Below, piece by piece: positions 43,126-52,458 of a DNA stretch of 55,455 bases; the stretch's first letter is position 1; the number at the start of each line of letters is the position of its first letter. The position numbers and the translations under genes were made by a program. The notes under the pieces were generated by a model. The model saw only the letters and a list, made by a program, of their open reading frames with translations, was not told the DNA's origin and did no database searches. Origin of the DNA: JAFNGF01 sp964567045 (GTDB lineage Bacteria > Planctomycetota > Phycisphaerae > Sedimentisphaerales > Anaerobacaceae); contig CAZMLE010000021.1 in NCBI GenBank assembly GCA_964567045.1, positions 1 to 55,455 of the forward strand, in the 5' to 3' direction.

Positions 43126-43689
43126 ATGAAAGCATCGCAGATGCAGAAAGGCCAGACTATTCAGATCGACGGCAAACTATATACCATCATTGATTTTGAA
43201 CACGTCAGACTCGGCGGCAGAGGTGGTGCGGTTTACCAAACGAAGCTAAAAAGTCTGACGGACGGTGCGATTCAAAATGTTCGTATACGTTCAGAGGAAA
43301 CCATCGAAGATGTCGAGCTTGATAAGCGGACATACGAGTACCTGTATTCCTCCGGGGGTGAGCACATCCTGATGGATACTGAAACTTACGAGGAAATCAC
43401 TCTCGATGATGACGCTTTCGGTGACGGGCAGAAATATCTTAAGCCAAATACTCAACTGCAGGTCAGTACGTACCAAGGCAGGCCTGTTGTAGTCAGCTTG
43501 CCTAACACGGTGGACCTCAAGGTCGCCAATACGCCTCCAGAGGTTAAGGGTGGCACTGCGACCAGCCAGCCCAAGCCGGCAACGCTCGAAACCGGCGGGA
43601 TTGTGCAGGTGCCGTCTTTCATCAAAGTCGGTGACATCGTGCGAGTCGATACGCGGTCCGGCCAGTACGTAACAAGAGTGAAAGAATAG
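43126..43689 (+). CDS. efp: Translation elongation factor P (arginine type)
   Basis: A 187-aa EF-P that relieves ribosome stalling at polyproline. Three beta-barrel domains are visible, ending VPSFIKVGDIVRVDTRSGQY. In the loop that carries modified Lys34 in E. coli (PGKGQAF), this protein reads GGRGGAV, so the tip residue is Arg. Known Arg-type EF-Ps are rhamnosylated by EarP; no earP is in the window. secA starts directly after the stop codon. Confidence 0.96.
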   Translation: MKASQMQKGQTIQIDGKLYTIIDFEHVRLGGRGGAVYQTKLKSLTDGAIQNVRIRSEETIEDVELDKRTYEYLYSSGGEHILMDTETYEEITLDDDAFGDGQKYLKPNTQLQVSTYQGRPVVVSLPNTVDLKVANTPPEVKGGTATSQPKPATLETGGIVQVPSFIKVGDIVRVDTRSGQYVTRVKE

Positions 43690-46600
43690 ATGCTTGATAA
43701 AGTAAGCAAAACTCTTTTGAAAATTTTCGGCTCTCGCAATGAGCGGCTCTTGAAAAGGGTCTACTCGCCGATCGCGCAGCAGGCAGGCCAATTTGAAGAG
43801 CAAGTAATGAAACTCGATGATGAGACGCTAAAGGCAAAGACCGGTGAATTCAAAGCTAAGCTCAAGGCTGGAGCCAATCCTGAAGACATTTTGCCCGAAG
43901 CCTTCGCAGTGGTTCGTGAAGCAGCCAGGCGAAATGTCCAGATGCGGCATTTCGACGTGCAGCTTATTGGCGGCAACGTCCTTTACGAAGGCAAAATAGC
44001 TGAGATGGTTACCGGCGAAGGCAAAACGCTCGTGGCAACGCTGGCGGCTTATCTTGTGCACCTGACCGGGCGAAAAGTCCACATAGTCACGGTCAACGAC
44101 TACCTGGCTAAACGCGACGCCGAATGGATGGGACCTATCTATAAAGCCTTGGGACTGACCGTCGGCGCAATCCAGGCGGATATGGATACCAGCGGTGATG
44201 AGAGGAAGGGCCAGTATGCTTGCGATGTCACATACGGCACAAATAACGAGTTCGGCTTTGATTATCTTCGCGACAACATGAAGTTGTCGCTTGACCAGAT
44301 GGTACAAAGCCCGCTGCAATACGCGATAGTTGACGAAGTCGACTCAATTCTAATCGACGAGGCAAGGACGCCGCTTATTATTTCGGGCCCGGCCTTTGAC
44401 GATGTCAGCAGGTACAAAAAGGCTGACGAGGTGGCCAGAAAGCTCATCTCACTGCATAGCCATTACGACCGCATCAAGAAGCAGATTGATGCCGCCGAGC
44501 GGGCCATCGCCAATGCCCAGGGTGAGCTATCCGAAGCCAAAAAAGCCAAGGATAGCAGCAGAATTGAAAAAGCCCAGAAGGTAATTGCAAAAACGCAGGC
44601 TGAGCTCGCGGCGGCTCAGCCCAGGCTTGCAGGCACCACCCAATACTACGAAGTTGAATATGACAAAAAGCAGGCACATCTTACGCACGAAGGTGTGGGG
44701 GCGGCGCAGGAGACAGCGGGCGTCGGCTCATTCTTCACCGGCTCAAATATAGAATGGCCGCATCTCCTGGAACAGAGCCTGCGAGCCCATGTGACGTTCG
44801 AGAAAGAAAAAGACTACGTGGTCATGGACGGCAAGGTCATCATCGTGGACGAATTTACCGGCCGATTGATGCATGGCCGACAGTGGTCCGACGGACTTCA
44901 CCAGGCGGTGGAGGCAAAAGAAGGCGTCACTGTAAAAGAAGAAACTCAGACCCTCGCGACCATCACACTGCAGAACTTCTTCAAGCTTTATGACCAGATA
45001 GCCGGAATGACCGGCACGGCTGTCACCGAGGCTGAGGAGTTTATGAAGATATACAAGCTCGAGGTGATGGTAATACCGACAAATGAGCCCTGCATTAGAA
45101 ATGACATGGAAGACATAATCTATAAGACAATGCGGGAAAAGTTCAGCGCAATAGTGCAGGAGATAAACGACGTCAGTGCCGCCGGTCGACCGCTACTTGT
45201 TGGCACCACCAGCGTGGAAAAAAATGAAGCGCTCTCTGCCGCTCTTGGCGAAAGATTCGGCCTGGAACACGAGGTTCTCAATGCCAAGCAGCACGAAAGA
45301 GAAGCCATTATCGTCGCTAAAGCCGGCCAGCAGCATAAAGGCCGCGACGGGCAGATGCGCGGCAATATAACTATTGCTACAAATATGGCCGGCCGGGGAA
45401 CGGACATCAAACTCGGGCCCGGCGTCGCAGAAATTGGCGGCCTCCACGTGCTGGGCACTGAGAGACACGAGGCCAGAAGAATCGACAACCAGCTTCGCGG
45501 CCGATCCGGCAGACAAGGTGACGCCGGCTCCAGCCAGTTCTTCCTGAGCTTCGATGATGACCTGATGCGAGTTTTCGCGCCCGAGTGGACGGTCAAGGCG
45601 CTTTCCTGGATCGGCTGGGAAGAAGGACAGCCGATCTACCACACAAGGATAAGCAAAGGTATCGAAAGGGCCCAGAAAAAAGTAGAAGAGAGGAACTTCG
45701 AGATACGCAAAAGCTTGCTCGAGTACGATGAGGTGATGGACTACCAGCGGAAAATTTTCTACTCGCGAAGGCGTCAAATTCTCGCAGGAAAAGGACTCAA
45801 GAGCGTTATCGAAGAAATGATTAGTAACACTATCGCAAAAAGCTGTGACACGATTCTGAGCAAGGACTATCCGGCTAAGTGCATTGTCGAGTGGGCCAGG
45901 ACCAATTTTGCCGTCGATCTGGAGCCGTCAGACATTACCGAGACCGATGCAGCGGCAATCGAAAGGCTAATAAAAGACCGGGCAAGAGACAACGCGACGA
46001 ATAATATATCTTTGTCGCTCGGCGAATATCTGGAAGACTACCAAGACCGCGAGACCTGGGATGTCGCCGGTCTATCCAAGTGGGCCATGACTGCCTTTCG
46101 CGTGAGTTTAAGCCCGGCCAAAATCAAGAGCCAGTCGCCCGAAGACATCCAGGAGGAGCTGACCGCAGCCGCTTGTGAGCAAATCGAGAAAAAAGACTGC
46201 TCGCAACTTGCCGAATTCCTCAAACAGGACTTTTCTGCCCGCACCCTTGCAGAATGGGCCCGCGCAAAATTTGATGTACAACTTCAGATCGAGCAGATAA
46301 AGGACGCCAAGACCGCCGAAATCCAGCAGCTGCTTTTTGAGAACACCGCTGCCAAATACAAACAGCGGGAGGTTGAATATCCGGTTGAGTTTGCGATGAA
46401 CATGGTCTTTGGGCCGGAGGGACCAAATATATATGCGTTCGAGGCGCTGGCCGAGTGGGCGAACAAAAAGTATAACGCCGGGCTTTCGGCAGAGCAGATA
46501 CAGAACACTAAGCCCAAATTGCTGCATCAACAACTGCTCGAATTCAGCAGAAGCTTCAACGATGGTCAGTTGGATAGCGAGCTGGCAGAAAAAATTGCCA

Positions 46601-47178
46601 ATCTGAACGTCAGTGAATTAGTAAAATGGGCCAACGATAGATTCGAGGCCTCTGTGACTGAAAACGAGCTTGGCGACGGCCCCGAGCTCAAAAATAGATT
46701 AACTGAGTTGGGCAAGGAATTTCTGCGTAAAGAGCTAAGTGACCTGGAAAGATACGTTCTTGTGCAGGTGTACGATACCACGTGGAAGGACCACCTCTAC
46801 GCAATGGACCATCTCAAAGACAGCATCTGGATGCGCTCGATGGCGGAGAGGGACCCGAAGATCGAGTTTAAGCGAGAAGGACATCGAATGTTCCAAGAGA
46901 TGCTCGAAGCTATCGAGGACCGGGTCACGGATATCATTTTCAAGGTTCGGCTGGAGGCCGGCGCCCGCGCCAGAAGCGTCTGGCGTGTAAGTCAAACAAG
47001 CCACGACGAGGTCGGCCAGTTTGCTATGGCCGAGCGGCAGCGAGCCGCCGCTCAGGCCCCGCAGGGCGAGCAAAAAGTAAAGCAAATAAAGTTGGAGCAT
47101 CCAAAGGTCGGAAGGAACGACCCTTGCCCGTGCGGCAGCGGAAAAAAATACAAAAAATGCTGTGGCAAAAACGCATAA
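43690..47178 (+). CDS. secA: Preprotein translocase ATPase SecA, enlarged
   Basis: A 1162-aa SecA, about 260 residues longer than E. coli SecA. Walker A is MVTGEGKT, Walker B VDEVDSILIDEART, and the C-terminal zinc domain is CPCGSGKKYKKCC. Two expansions are visible. A coiled-coil insert rich in Ala, Lys and Glu lies at ~255-310 in the preprotein-binding region. Five related segments near residues 731, 795, 854, 921 and 978 each start with [EK]WA.x.[FY] followed ~10 residues later by [IL]-containing helices, inserted in the helical wing/scaffold region. SecA drives Sec-dependent export. It begins immediately after efp. Confidence 0.97.
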   Translation: MLDKVSKTLLKIFGSRNERLLKRVYSPIAQQAGQFEEQVMKLDDETLKAKTGEFKAKLKAGANPEDILPEAFAVVREAARRNVQMRHFDVQLIGGNVLYEGKIAEMVTGEGKTLVATLAAYLVHLTGRKVHIVTVNDYLAKRDAEWMGPIYKALGLTVGAIQADMDTSGDERKGQYACDVTYGTNNEFGFDYLRDNMKLSLDQMVQSPLQYAIVDEVDSILIDEARTPLIISGPAFDDVSRYKKADEVARKLISLHSHYDRIKKQIDAAERAIANAQGELSEAKKAKDSSRIEKAQKVIAKTQAELAAAQPRLAGTTQYYEVEYDKKQAHLTHEGVGAAQETAGVGSFFTGSNIEWPHLLEQSLRAHVTFEKEKDYVVMDGKVIIVDEFTGRLMHGRQWSDGLHQAVEAKEGVTVKEETQTLATITLQNFFKLYDQIAGMTGTAVTEAEEFMKIYKLEVMVIPTNEPCIRNDMEDIIYKTMREKFSAIVQEINDVSAAGRPLLVGTTSVEKNEALSAALGERFGLEHEVLNAKQHEREAIIVAKAGQQHKGRDGQMRGNITIATNMAGRGTDIKLGPGVAEIGGLHVLGTERHEARRIDNQLRGRSGRQGDAGSSQFFLSFDDDLMRVFAPEWTVKALSWIGWEEGQPIYHTRISKGIERAQKKVEERNFEIRKSLLEYDEVMDYQRKIFYSRRRQILAGKGLKSVIEEMISNTIAKSCDTILSKDYPAKCIVEWARTNFAVDLEPSDITETDAAAIERLIKDRARDNATNNISLSLGEYLEDYQDRETWDVAGLSKWAMTAFRVSLSPAKIKSQSPEDIQEELTAAACEQIEKKDCSQLAEFLKQDFSARTLAEWARAKFDVQLQIEQIKDAKTAEIQQLLFENTAAKYKQREVEYPVEFAMNMVFGPEGPNIYAFEALAEWANKKYNAGLSAEQIQNTKPKLLHQQLLEFSRSFNDGQLDSELAEKIANLNVSELVKWANDRFEASVTENELGDGPELKNRLTELGKEFLRKELSDLERYVLVQVYDTTWKDHLYAMDHLKDSIWMRSMAERDPKIEFKREGHRMFQEMLEAIEDRVTDIIFKVRLEAGARARSVWRVSQTSHDEVGQFAMAERQRAAAQAPQGEQKVKQIKLEHPKVGRNDPCPCGSGKKYKKCCGKNA

Positions 47179-47187
47179 GGCGTTTAG

Positions 47188-47239
47188 CCCCCACCCCAGA
47201 GTTTACCCCGACATTCTGGATCGGGGGTGGGGGTTTGTA
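47188..47239 (+). terminator. Terminator after secA
   Basis: A strong stem CCCCCACCCC/GGGGTGGGGG with a loop of about 25 nt, followed by TTTGTATTATT. Confidence 0.65.
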
Positions 47240-47297
47240 TTATTGCCCACCCCTGCGGCGGATGCGTACATCATTTGTCACGTCCCATAATTTACAA

Positions 47298-47326
47298 TTG
47301 ACAACACAATCCCGCTCTGGTATAAA
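47298..47326 (+). promoter_or_regulatory. Near-consensus promoter of the GLUG protein
   Basis: TTGACA (47298-47303) and TATAAA (47321-47326) are 17 bp apart; AAGGAGG at 47342-47348 sits 7 nt before the ATG. This is the strongest expression signal in the window. Confidence 0.8.
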
Positions 47327-47355
47327 TACGACAGAAGACAGAAGGAGGATTCAAA

Positions 47356-50034
47356 ATGAAAACGCTGCAAAATTCCCAGATTGTGCGGACAATCCCTTTA
47401 CTTATCGCGGTTTGCCTGGTCAGCATACCGGCTCAGGCCAAATACAGCGGGGGCAGCGGAACGGCGGACGACCCATACCAGATCGCTACGGCAGCCGACC
47501 TCATCGCCCTTGGCGAGAGTCCCGCCGATTACGATAAGCACTTCATCCTGACCGCCGACATCGACCTTGCAGGGCATGTCTTCGACAAAGCCGTCATCGC
47601 GCCGGATACTAATCCCAAGATGGACTATTTTCAGGGTGCTGCCTTCACCGGTGTTTTTGATGGCAACGGACATACGATCTCGCATCTGACGATTCACGGT
47701 GTGAGCTACCTTGGCTTATTCGGCCAATTGGAAGAGCGGAATGTGGTGGCGGAAGTGAGGGACCTGGGAGTAGTGGATGTCAACATCTTCGGTTCAAGCG
47801 ACCCTATTGGCGGACTGGTGGGGCTTAACTCTGATGGTACTGTGGTCCGATGTTACAGTACGGGTGTGGTTGATGGCGATGACTATGTCGGTGGGCTGGT
47901 TGGGGTCAATGTGGGTTCTATGATCCGATGCTACAACACAGGTGCTGTCAGTGGCGATGGGTCTGTCGGCGGGCTGGTCGGGGAGAATTATTATGGTACT
48001 GTGACTCTGTGTTGCAGCACGGGTGCAGTCAGCGGAAATAAGTATATCGGCGGACTGATAGGGTCCATTGACTCTTGGGGTATTGTGACTCAGTGTTACA
48101 GCGCGGGTGGGGTCAGCGGAAATAAGTATGTCGCCGGGCTGATAGGGTCCATTGACTCTTGGGGTACTGTGACTCAGTGTTACAGCACGGGTGCAGTCAT
48201 CGGCACAAAGGATGTCGGCGGGCTGGTGGGGTATAACGGCTTAGATGTGCATGTAACCGACAGTTTCTGGGATATGCAGACATCAGGCCAGATCAACAGT
48301 GCTGGTGGGACAGGCAAGACCACAGTTGAAATGAAAGACCCAAACACGTTTGTAGCAACGGGTTGGGATTTTGTCGGTCAGGCGGATGGACCTCACGATA
48401 TCTGGGCACAGCCTGAGGGCGGTGGATACCCGATTCTCTGGTGGCAATTACCCCCGCTGCAAGGTCTGCCACGATTCTCCGGCGGTACAGGAGAGCCCAA
48501 TGCTCCCTACCTGATCTCAACCGCACAGCAACTGAACAGCATTGGGTATAACCCAAGGCTCATGCTCTGCCACTTCAAGTTGATCGAGAACCTTGATTTA
48601 GCTGGGGTAAATTTCTATCCGGTAGGTACTTTTGACTACCCATACGAAGGTGTCTTTGACGGCAACAATCATACGATCTCTAATTTGATGATCGAGGGCG
48701 AAAGCTATCTCGGGCTTCTTGGCTTTCTTGAAGTTGGAGGCGAGATCAAGGATCTTGTGGTGGCGGATGTCAACATAACTGGCCTCGGTAGCTGTGTGGG
48801 CGGGCTGGTTGGGTACAATCATTGCGGCACCGTAACCCAGTGCTATTGCACAGGTACGATCAGCGGGTGCTTATATGTCGGCGGGTTGGTGGGGTGGAAC
48901 CGTGGGACCGTGACCCAGTGCCACAGCGCCCTTGTGGTCAGCGGCGATGGGAACGTCGGCGGGCTGGTGGGGAGCAATGACGGTGGTACGCTGATCGACT
49001 GCTACAGCAAAGGTGCGGTCAGCGGAGACGGCGGTGTCGGTGGGCTGGTGGGGTGGAGCGACGGTATGGTGACCCGGTGCCACAGCACCGGCGTGGTCAG
49101 CGGCAATGAATGGGATGTCGGCGGGCTGGTGGGGTACAACTGGGGTACTGTCAGCCACTCCTACAGCGCAGGCACGGTCAGTGGCCGTTATTCTGTCGGT
49201 GGACTGATTGGATCAAATGGAGACATGTACTTTGCGGGAGGTATTGTGACCGCCTGTTACAGTACGGGCGTGGTTGACGGCAATGACCATGTCGGCGGGC
49301 TGGTGGGGCTGAATGGTGGTGCTGTGACTCAGTGCTACAGCACCCGCGTTGTCAGCGGGGGTTGGGATGTCGGCGGGCTGGTCGGAACAAACCGTGGGTC
49401 GATCACGGACTCGTATGCCACTGGCTCAGTCACGGGACAGTTGTCGGTCGGGGGCCTTGCAGGGACAAACGCGGTTTCGTACGTGTCAGAGGACGGATTG
49501 CTGGGTGGGCCCGAGTGGATATGCATCTCCGGTGCCGTGCGAAGATGTTATTCAAGTTGCGTGGTTGCGGGGTCGTACTCCAAAGCAGGGCTCGTTGGCG
49601 ACAACGGCTGTGGTGAGATTAACAACTCCCTGTGGGATATCGAAACCAGCGGCCTCGCGAGCATGTGCGGCAATGACCCGAATAACGCAAGCGGTTCTAA
49701 TGACAGTAGGGGCAAGACCACGGCCGAGATGCAGACGGCCAAGACGTTCCTCGATGCCGGATGGGACTTCGTGGGCGAGACGGCCAACGGCACGGACGAC
49801 ATCTGGGCTATTTGTGAGGGTGTAGACTATCCGCACTTATCCTGGGAGTTCGTCATCGGGGATTTTGACGCTGATGCTGATACCGACTTTGCCGACTTCT
49901 GCATCCTTGCTGAACATTGGCTTGCAGCCGACAGCAGTTTCTGGTGCGGCGGGGGCTGTGATCTAACTAACGATGGCAGCGTCAACTGGCAAGACCTGAT
50001 GGTTTTCGCCGAGAGCTGGCCTCAGCAGCAGTAA
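47356..50034 (+). CDS. Secreted GLUG-repeat protein with dockerin-like C-terminus
   Basis: An 892-aa protein. A signal peptide ends near IPAQAKYSGG. Two halves each begin with a YSGGSGTADDPYQI-type motif (near 32 and again near 375 as FSGGTGEPNAPYLI). Within each, GLUG motifs (GGLVGxN...V..CYSTGxVSG) recur about every 25-30 residues, forming a likely beta-helix, and each half ends with a TAEM/VEMK...GWDFVG segment. The last 60 residues, DFDADADTDFADFCILAEHW and DLTNDGSVNWQDLMVFAESW, are two Ca-binding dockerin-type repeats. It is probably surface-exposed and involved in adhesion or anchoring; an enzyme domain is absent. Confidence 0.92.
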   Translation: MKTLQNSQIVRTIPLLIAVCLVSIPAQAKYSGGSGTADDPYQIATAADLIALGESPADYDKHFILTADIDLAGHVFDKAVIAPDTNPKMDYFQGAAFTGVFDGNGHTISHLTIHGVSYLGLFGQLEERNVVAEVRDLGVVDVNIFGSSDPIGGLVGLNSDGTVVRCYSTGVVDGDDYVGGLVGVNVGSMIRCYNTGAVSGDGSVGGLVGENYYGTVTLCCSTGAVSGNKYIGGLIGSIDSWGIVTQCYSAGGVSGNKYVAGLIGSIDSWGTVTQCYSTGAVIGTKDVGGLVGYNGLDVHVTDSFWDMQTSGQINSAGGTGKTTVEMKDPNTFVATGWDFVGQADGPHDIWAQPEGGGYPILWWQLPPLQGLPRFSGGTGEPNAPYLISTAQQLNSIGYNPRLMLCHFKLIENLDLAGVNFYPVGTFDYPYEGVFDGNNHTISNLMIEGESYLGLLGFLEVGGEIKDLVVADVNITGLGSCVGGLVGYNHCGTVTQCYCTGTISGCLYVGGLVGWNRGTVTQCHSALVVSGDGNVGGLVGSNDGGTLIDCYSKGAVSGDGGVGGLVGWSDGMVTRCHSTGVVSGNEWDVGGLVGYNWGTVSHSYSAGTVSGRYSVGGLIGSNGDMYFAGGIVTACYSTGVVDGNDHVGGLVGLNGGAVTQCYSTRVVSGGWDVGGLVGTNRGSITDSYATGSVTGQLSVGGLAGTNAVSYVSEDGLLGGPEWICISGAVRRCYSSCVVAGSYSKAGLVGDNGCGEINNSLWDIETSGLASMCGNDPNNASGSNDSRGKTTAEMQTAKTFLDAGWDFVGETANGTDDIWAICEGVDYPHLSWEFVIGDFDADADTDFADFCILAEHWLAADSSFWCGGGCDLTNDGSVNWQDLMVFAESWPQQQ

Positions 50035-50347
50035 GGACAAGTTCCACAGTGAGTCCGGGATTGTTCTGAGCAGTGCGGACCGTACTTAGCCAAACGTTTG
50101 CCAGCAGCGTACCTGTGCATTGACTGTGCTTACCCATAGGCGTCCGGAAAAGAAAACATCGAGTAACGTCCCGCTACCCGATGTTTTCCGGAGGGGAGAA
50201 AAAAACCTTTTTGTACTCACACTATGACGATAACAGAGCTATACACACTTATCTATTCTCACCAGATTATACGTTATCGGAATGGCAGGGTTTCCTATTT
50301 TTTCGTCCGAAGGTAAGTTTTTCGTTTGTAGGTTCGGTGAACCTGAC
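50035..50347. other. Intergenic region with hairpin terminator
   Basis: No gene. It contains the hairpin at 50152-50188; the remainder (50200-50347) is A+T rich and featureless apart from short T runs. Confidence 0.6.
50152..50188 (+). terminator. Probable terminator after GLUG gene
   Basis: A 10-bp perfect stem GAAAACATCG/CGATGTTTTC with a partly paired loop. No immediate T run follows, so Rho-independent activity is uncertain. Confidence 0.5.
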
Positions 50348-52243
50348 CTAAGCCAGACAGGCTGGTTCGCGGCCCCGGCTGCGCCGACGATAGACTGTAA
50401 CTCCTTTACAGCCAAGATGATACGCTAATTTGTAGACTTTGTCTACGGCTGCAACAGATGCGCTTTCACTGAGGTTTACGGTTTTGCTGACAGCCGCGTC
50501 ACAGTTTTGCTGAAAAGCCGCCTGCATTTGAACATGCCACCGTGGCCTGATGTCATAGGCAGATTTGAAAACGCCCCGTATTTTGGCTGGAATCGCGGTT
50601 ATTTCTTGAATACTGCCCGTTTTGAGCACCTCATTTTCCAGCTTTTTGCTGTAGAAGCCGTTGATTTGAGCTACTTGCCTGAAAACCGGGTTTAGTTGTA
50701 GTATTTTTGAGCTACCCGGCAACTCGCGCAGAAATGCCAGTGCATGGACCGGCTCGATTCCGCAGGAGCAATCCGCGATGATACTTATTGTGCCGGTCGG
50801 AGCCACACACGTAATGCAGGCGTTACGGATTTTTCTGCCCCTTTCGGTTCGCCAGATGCTCTGATTCCAGTTTGGGAAGGGCCCGCGCAGGTCGGCAAGC
50901 TCGCTGCTGGCCTGGCGTGCCTCTTCATTGATAAACTTCATGACATCTGCGCCAAATTCGACGCCTTCCTGCGAGTCGTAAGGTATGCCGAGAGCAAACA
51001 GGCAGTCCGCGAAACCCATGACGCCCAGGCCGATTTTGCGGTTTGCGCGAGCCAAACGCATGGTGTCTGTAAGCGGATAATTGCCCACATCGATGGTGTT
51101 GTCGAGGAACCGCACGGCCAGCCTGACGGTCTCAGCCAATCCCGGCCAATCCATGTCTGCTTCTCCATCGGTGTGCGTGACAAACTTGGCAAGGTTGATG
51201 CTGCCCAAGGTGCAGGCCTCAAAGGCAAGCAATGGCTGCTCCCCACAAGGATTAGTCGCTTCTATCGGGCCCAGCGATGGTGTCGGGTTGTCGCGGTTGA
51301 TCCGGTCAATAAACACCACGCCAGGTTCTCCAGTTTTGTGGGCACACTTGACAATCATTTTCCAGATGTCGCCGACCGTGTAGAACTTATCGGCGCTTTT
51401 AGAGGGCAGTTTCCCCTTGCCGGTCAGTTTGTGTAAATCGCCGATCTTATAACTGGCAATGTTGATTCGACGCGGCAGCAGATATTGCTCGCCCGTACGA
51501 GGATTCCTTACGATATGCAAAGCCCGGGGAGATTTGAGCAACTTTCCCATCCAGGCATCGGTGATTTTGACGGAAATGTTGAAGTTGGTAAAGGCTATGA
51601 CGTCCTGTTTCGCATTTAGAAACTTCAAAAGGTCGGGGTGCTCAAGGCTCATCATGCCCATATTTGCACCGCGATTAAAGATGCCCGGCTGAAGGGCATC
51701 TGTGGCATCGGTAAAAACACGCCAAAAACCTATGGGCCCCGATGCGCTGCCGCCGGATGCTATACAGTCTCCGGTGGGTCTCAACTTATCGAAGGAGAAT
51801 CCCGTCCCGCCGCCTGCCTTTTGGATAAGCGCAACTTGTTTAACAGTTTCGAATATCCCTTCCGTAGTATCTTCGATCGGCAGCACAAAGCAGGCGGACA
51901 GTGTTCCGCCGCGACCGGCGTTCATAAGCGCAGGCGAATTGGGCAAAAACTCCAGCGATGCCATCAAATCGTAAAACCTTCGCTGCCACTTCCTGATTTC
52001 GTTTTTATCCGCCCCATAATTGCCTTCAGCCTCGGCAACTACCGAGGCGACCCTGCTGAAAAGCTGAGCCGGCGTCTCGACGCATTTGGCATACTCATCT
52101 TTGAGCAGGTATCTACTTTGCAGAAGTGCCATCGCACTATCACTAAGAACGGGTGCTTTGCCAGGCGGTGGTACGGCATGAAGTGCGGTCATAAGGTCTA
52201 CTTTATAGCAACTCCTATGCGAGGCTAAGTTTTCCTGAGCCAT
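50348..52243 (-). CDS. nrdJ: Class II (B12-dependent) ribonucleotide reductase
   Basis: A 631-aa adenosylcobalamin-dependent reductase making deoxynucleotides without oxygen. The first redox Cys is in LSACFVLPI, GGGTGFSFDKLRP forms the substrate loop, and NPCGEQPL holds the thiyl-radical Cys. Downstream come the phosphate-binding PTGTISIIA and LGCKGVTVYR. The C-terminus ends in RRRSRGREPACLA right after VTVYR and lacks the usual Cys-pair tail that thioredoxin re-reduces; only one Cys remains. ATG 52243 overlaps the upstream small gene; 52192 (MTALHAV) is an alternative. Confidence 0.94.
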   Translation of the reverse strand: MAQENLASHRSCYKVDLMTALHAVPPPGKAPVLSDSAMALLQSRYLLKDEYAKCVETPAQLFSRVASVVAEAEGNYGADKNEIRKWQRRFYDLMASLEFLPNSPALMNAGRGGTLSACFVLPIEDTTEGIFETVKQVALIQKAGGGTGFSFDKLRPTGDCIASGGSASGPIGFWRVFTDATDALQPGIFNRGANMGMMSLEHPDLLKFLNAKQDVIAFTNFNISVKITDAWMGKLLKSPRALHIVRNPRTGEQYLLPRRINIASYKIGDLHKLTGKGKLPSKSADKFYTVGDIWKMIVKCAHKTGEPGVVFIDRINRDNPTPSLGPIEATNPCGEQPLLAFEACTLGSINLAKFVTHTDGEADMDWPGLAETVRLAVRFLDNTIDVGNYPLTDTMRLARANRKIGLGVMGFADCLFALGIPYDSQEGVEFGADVMKFINEEARQASSELADLRGPFPNWNQSIWRTERGRKIRNACITCVAPTGTISIIADCSCGIEPVHALAFLRELPGSSKILQLNPVFRQVAQINGFYSKKLENEVLKTGSIQEITAIPAKIRGVFKSAYDIRPRWHVQMQAAFQQNCDAAVSKTVNLSESASVAAVDKVYKLAYHLGCKGVTVYRRRSRGREPACLA

Positions 52244-52455
52244 CTAAAGCGAAATACGTCCCGAATCCTTTCGGTAAATCGGATGCCGAGTCGCTGAGTA
52301 CTTGTTTTGAACTCGGCTCGCTTCAAATCTTCGACAGTCGGCCTGCTCGGCGAACTACCAGGCAACGATACAATCAAGCCGGCCAGCCAACCAAGAAATG
52401 AACCGACTTTAGTGCGAATAGCATCCCACATCGCGTATATTGCCTGCCGAATCAC
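52225..52455 (-). CDS. Small protein upstream of nrdJ
   Basis: A 76-aa protein opened by GTG at 52455, three bases after the stop of the 193-aa gene. It has one hydrophobic stretch (~18-32) and a basic tail RFTERIRDVFRFRW. It overlaps the nrdJ start by 19 bp. Compact packing on one strand supports it being real, but I recognise no family. Confidence 0.55.
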   Translation of the reverse strand: MIRQAIYAMWDAIRTKVGSFLGWLAGLIVSLPGSSPSRPTVEDLKRAEFKTSTQRLGIRFTERIRDVFRFRWLRKT

Positions 52456-52458
52456 AGT

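Noticed and set aside
42921..43193. A 90-aa plus-strand frame covering the efp promoter and leader
   Set aside because: It overlaps the efp start in another frame and has no ribosome site. EF-P is clearly the real gene.
47800..49600. CRISPR-like regular repeats
   Set aside because: The periodicity comes from GLUG protein repeats in one long reading frame. The repeats are degenerate at DNA level and there are no spacers or cas genes.
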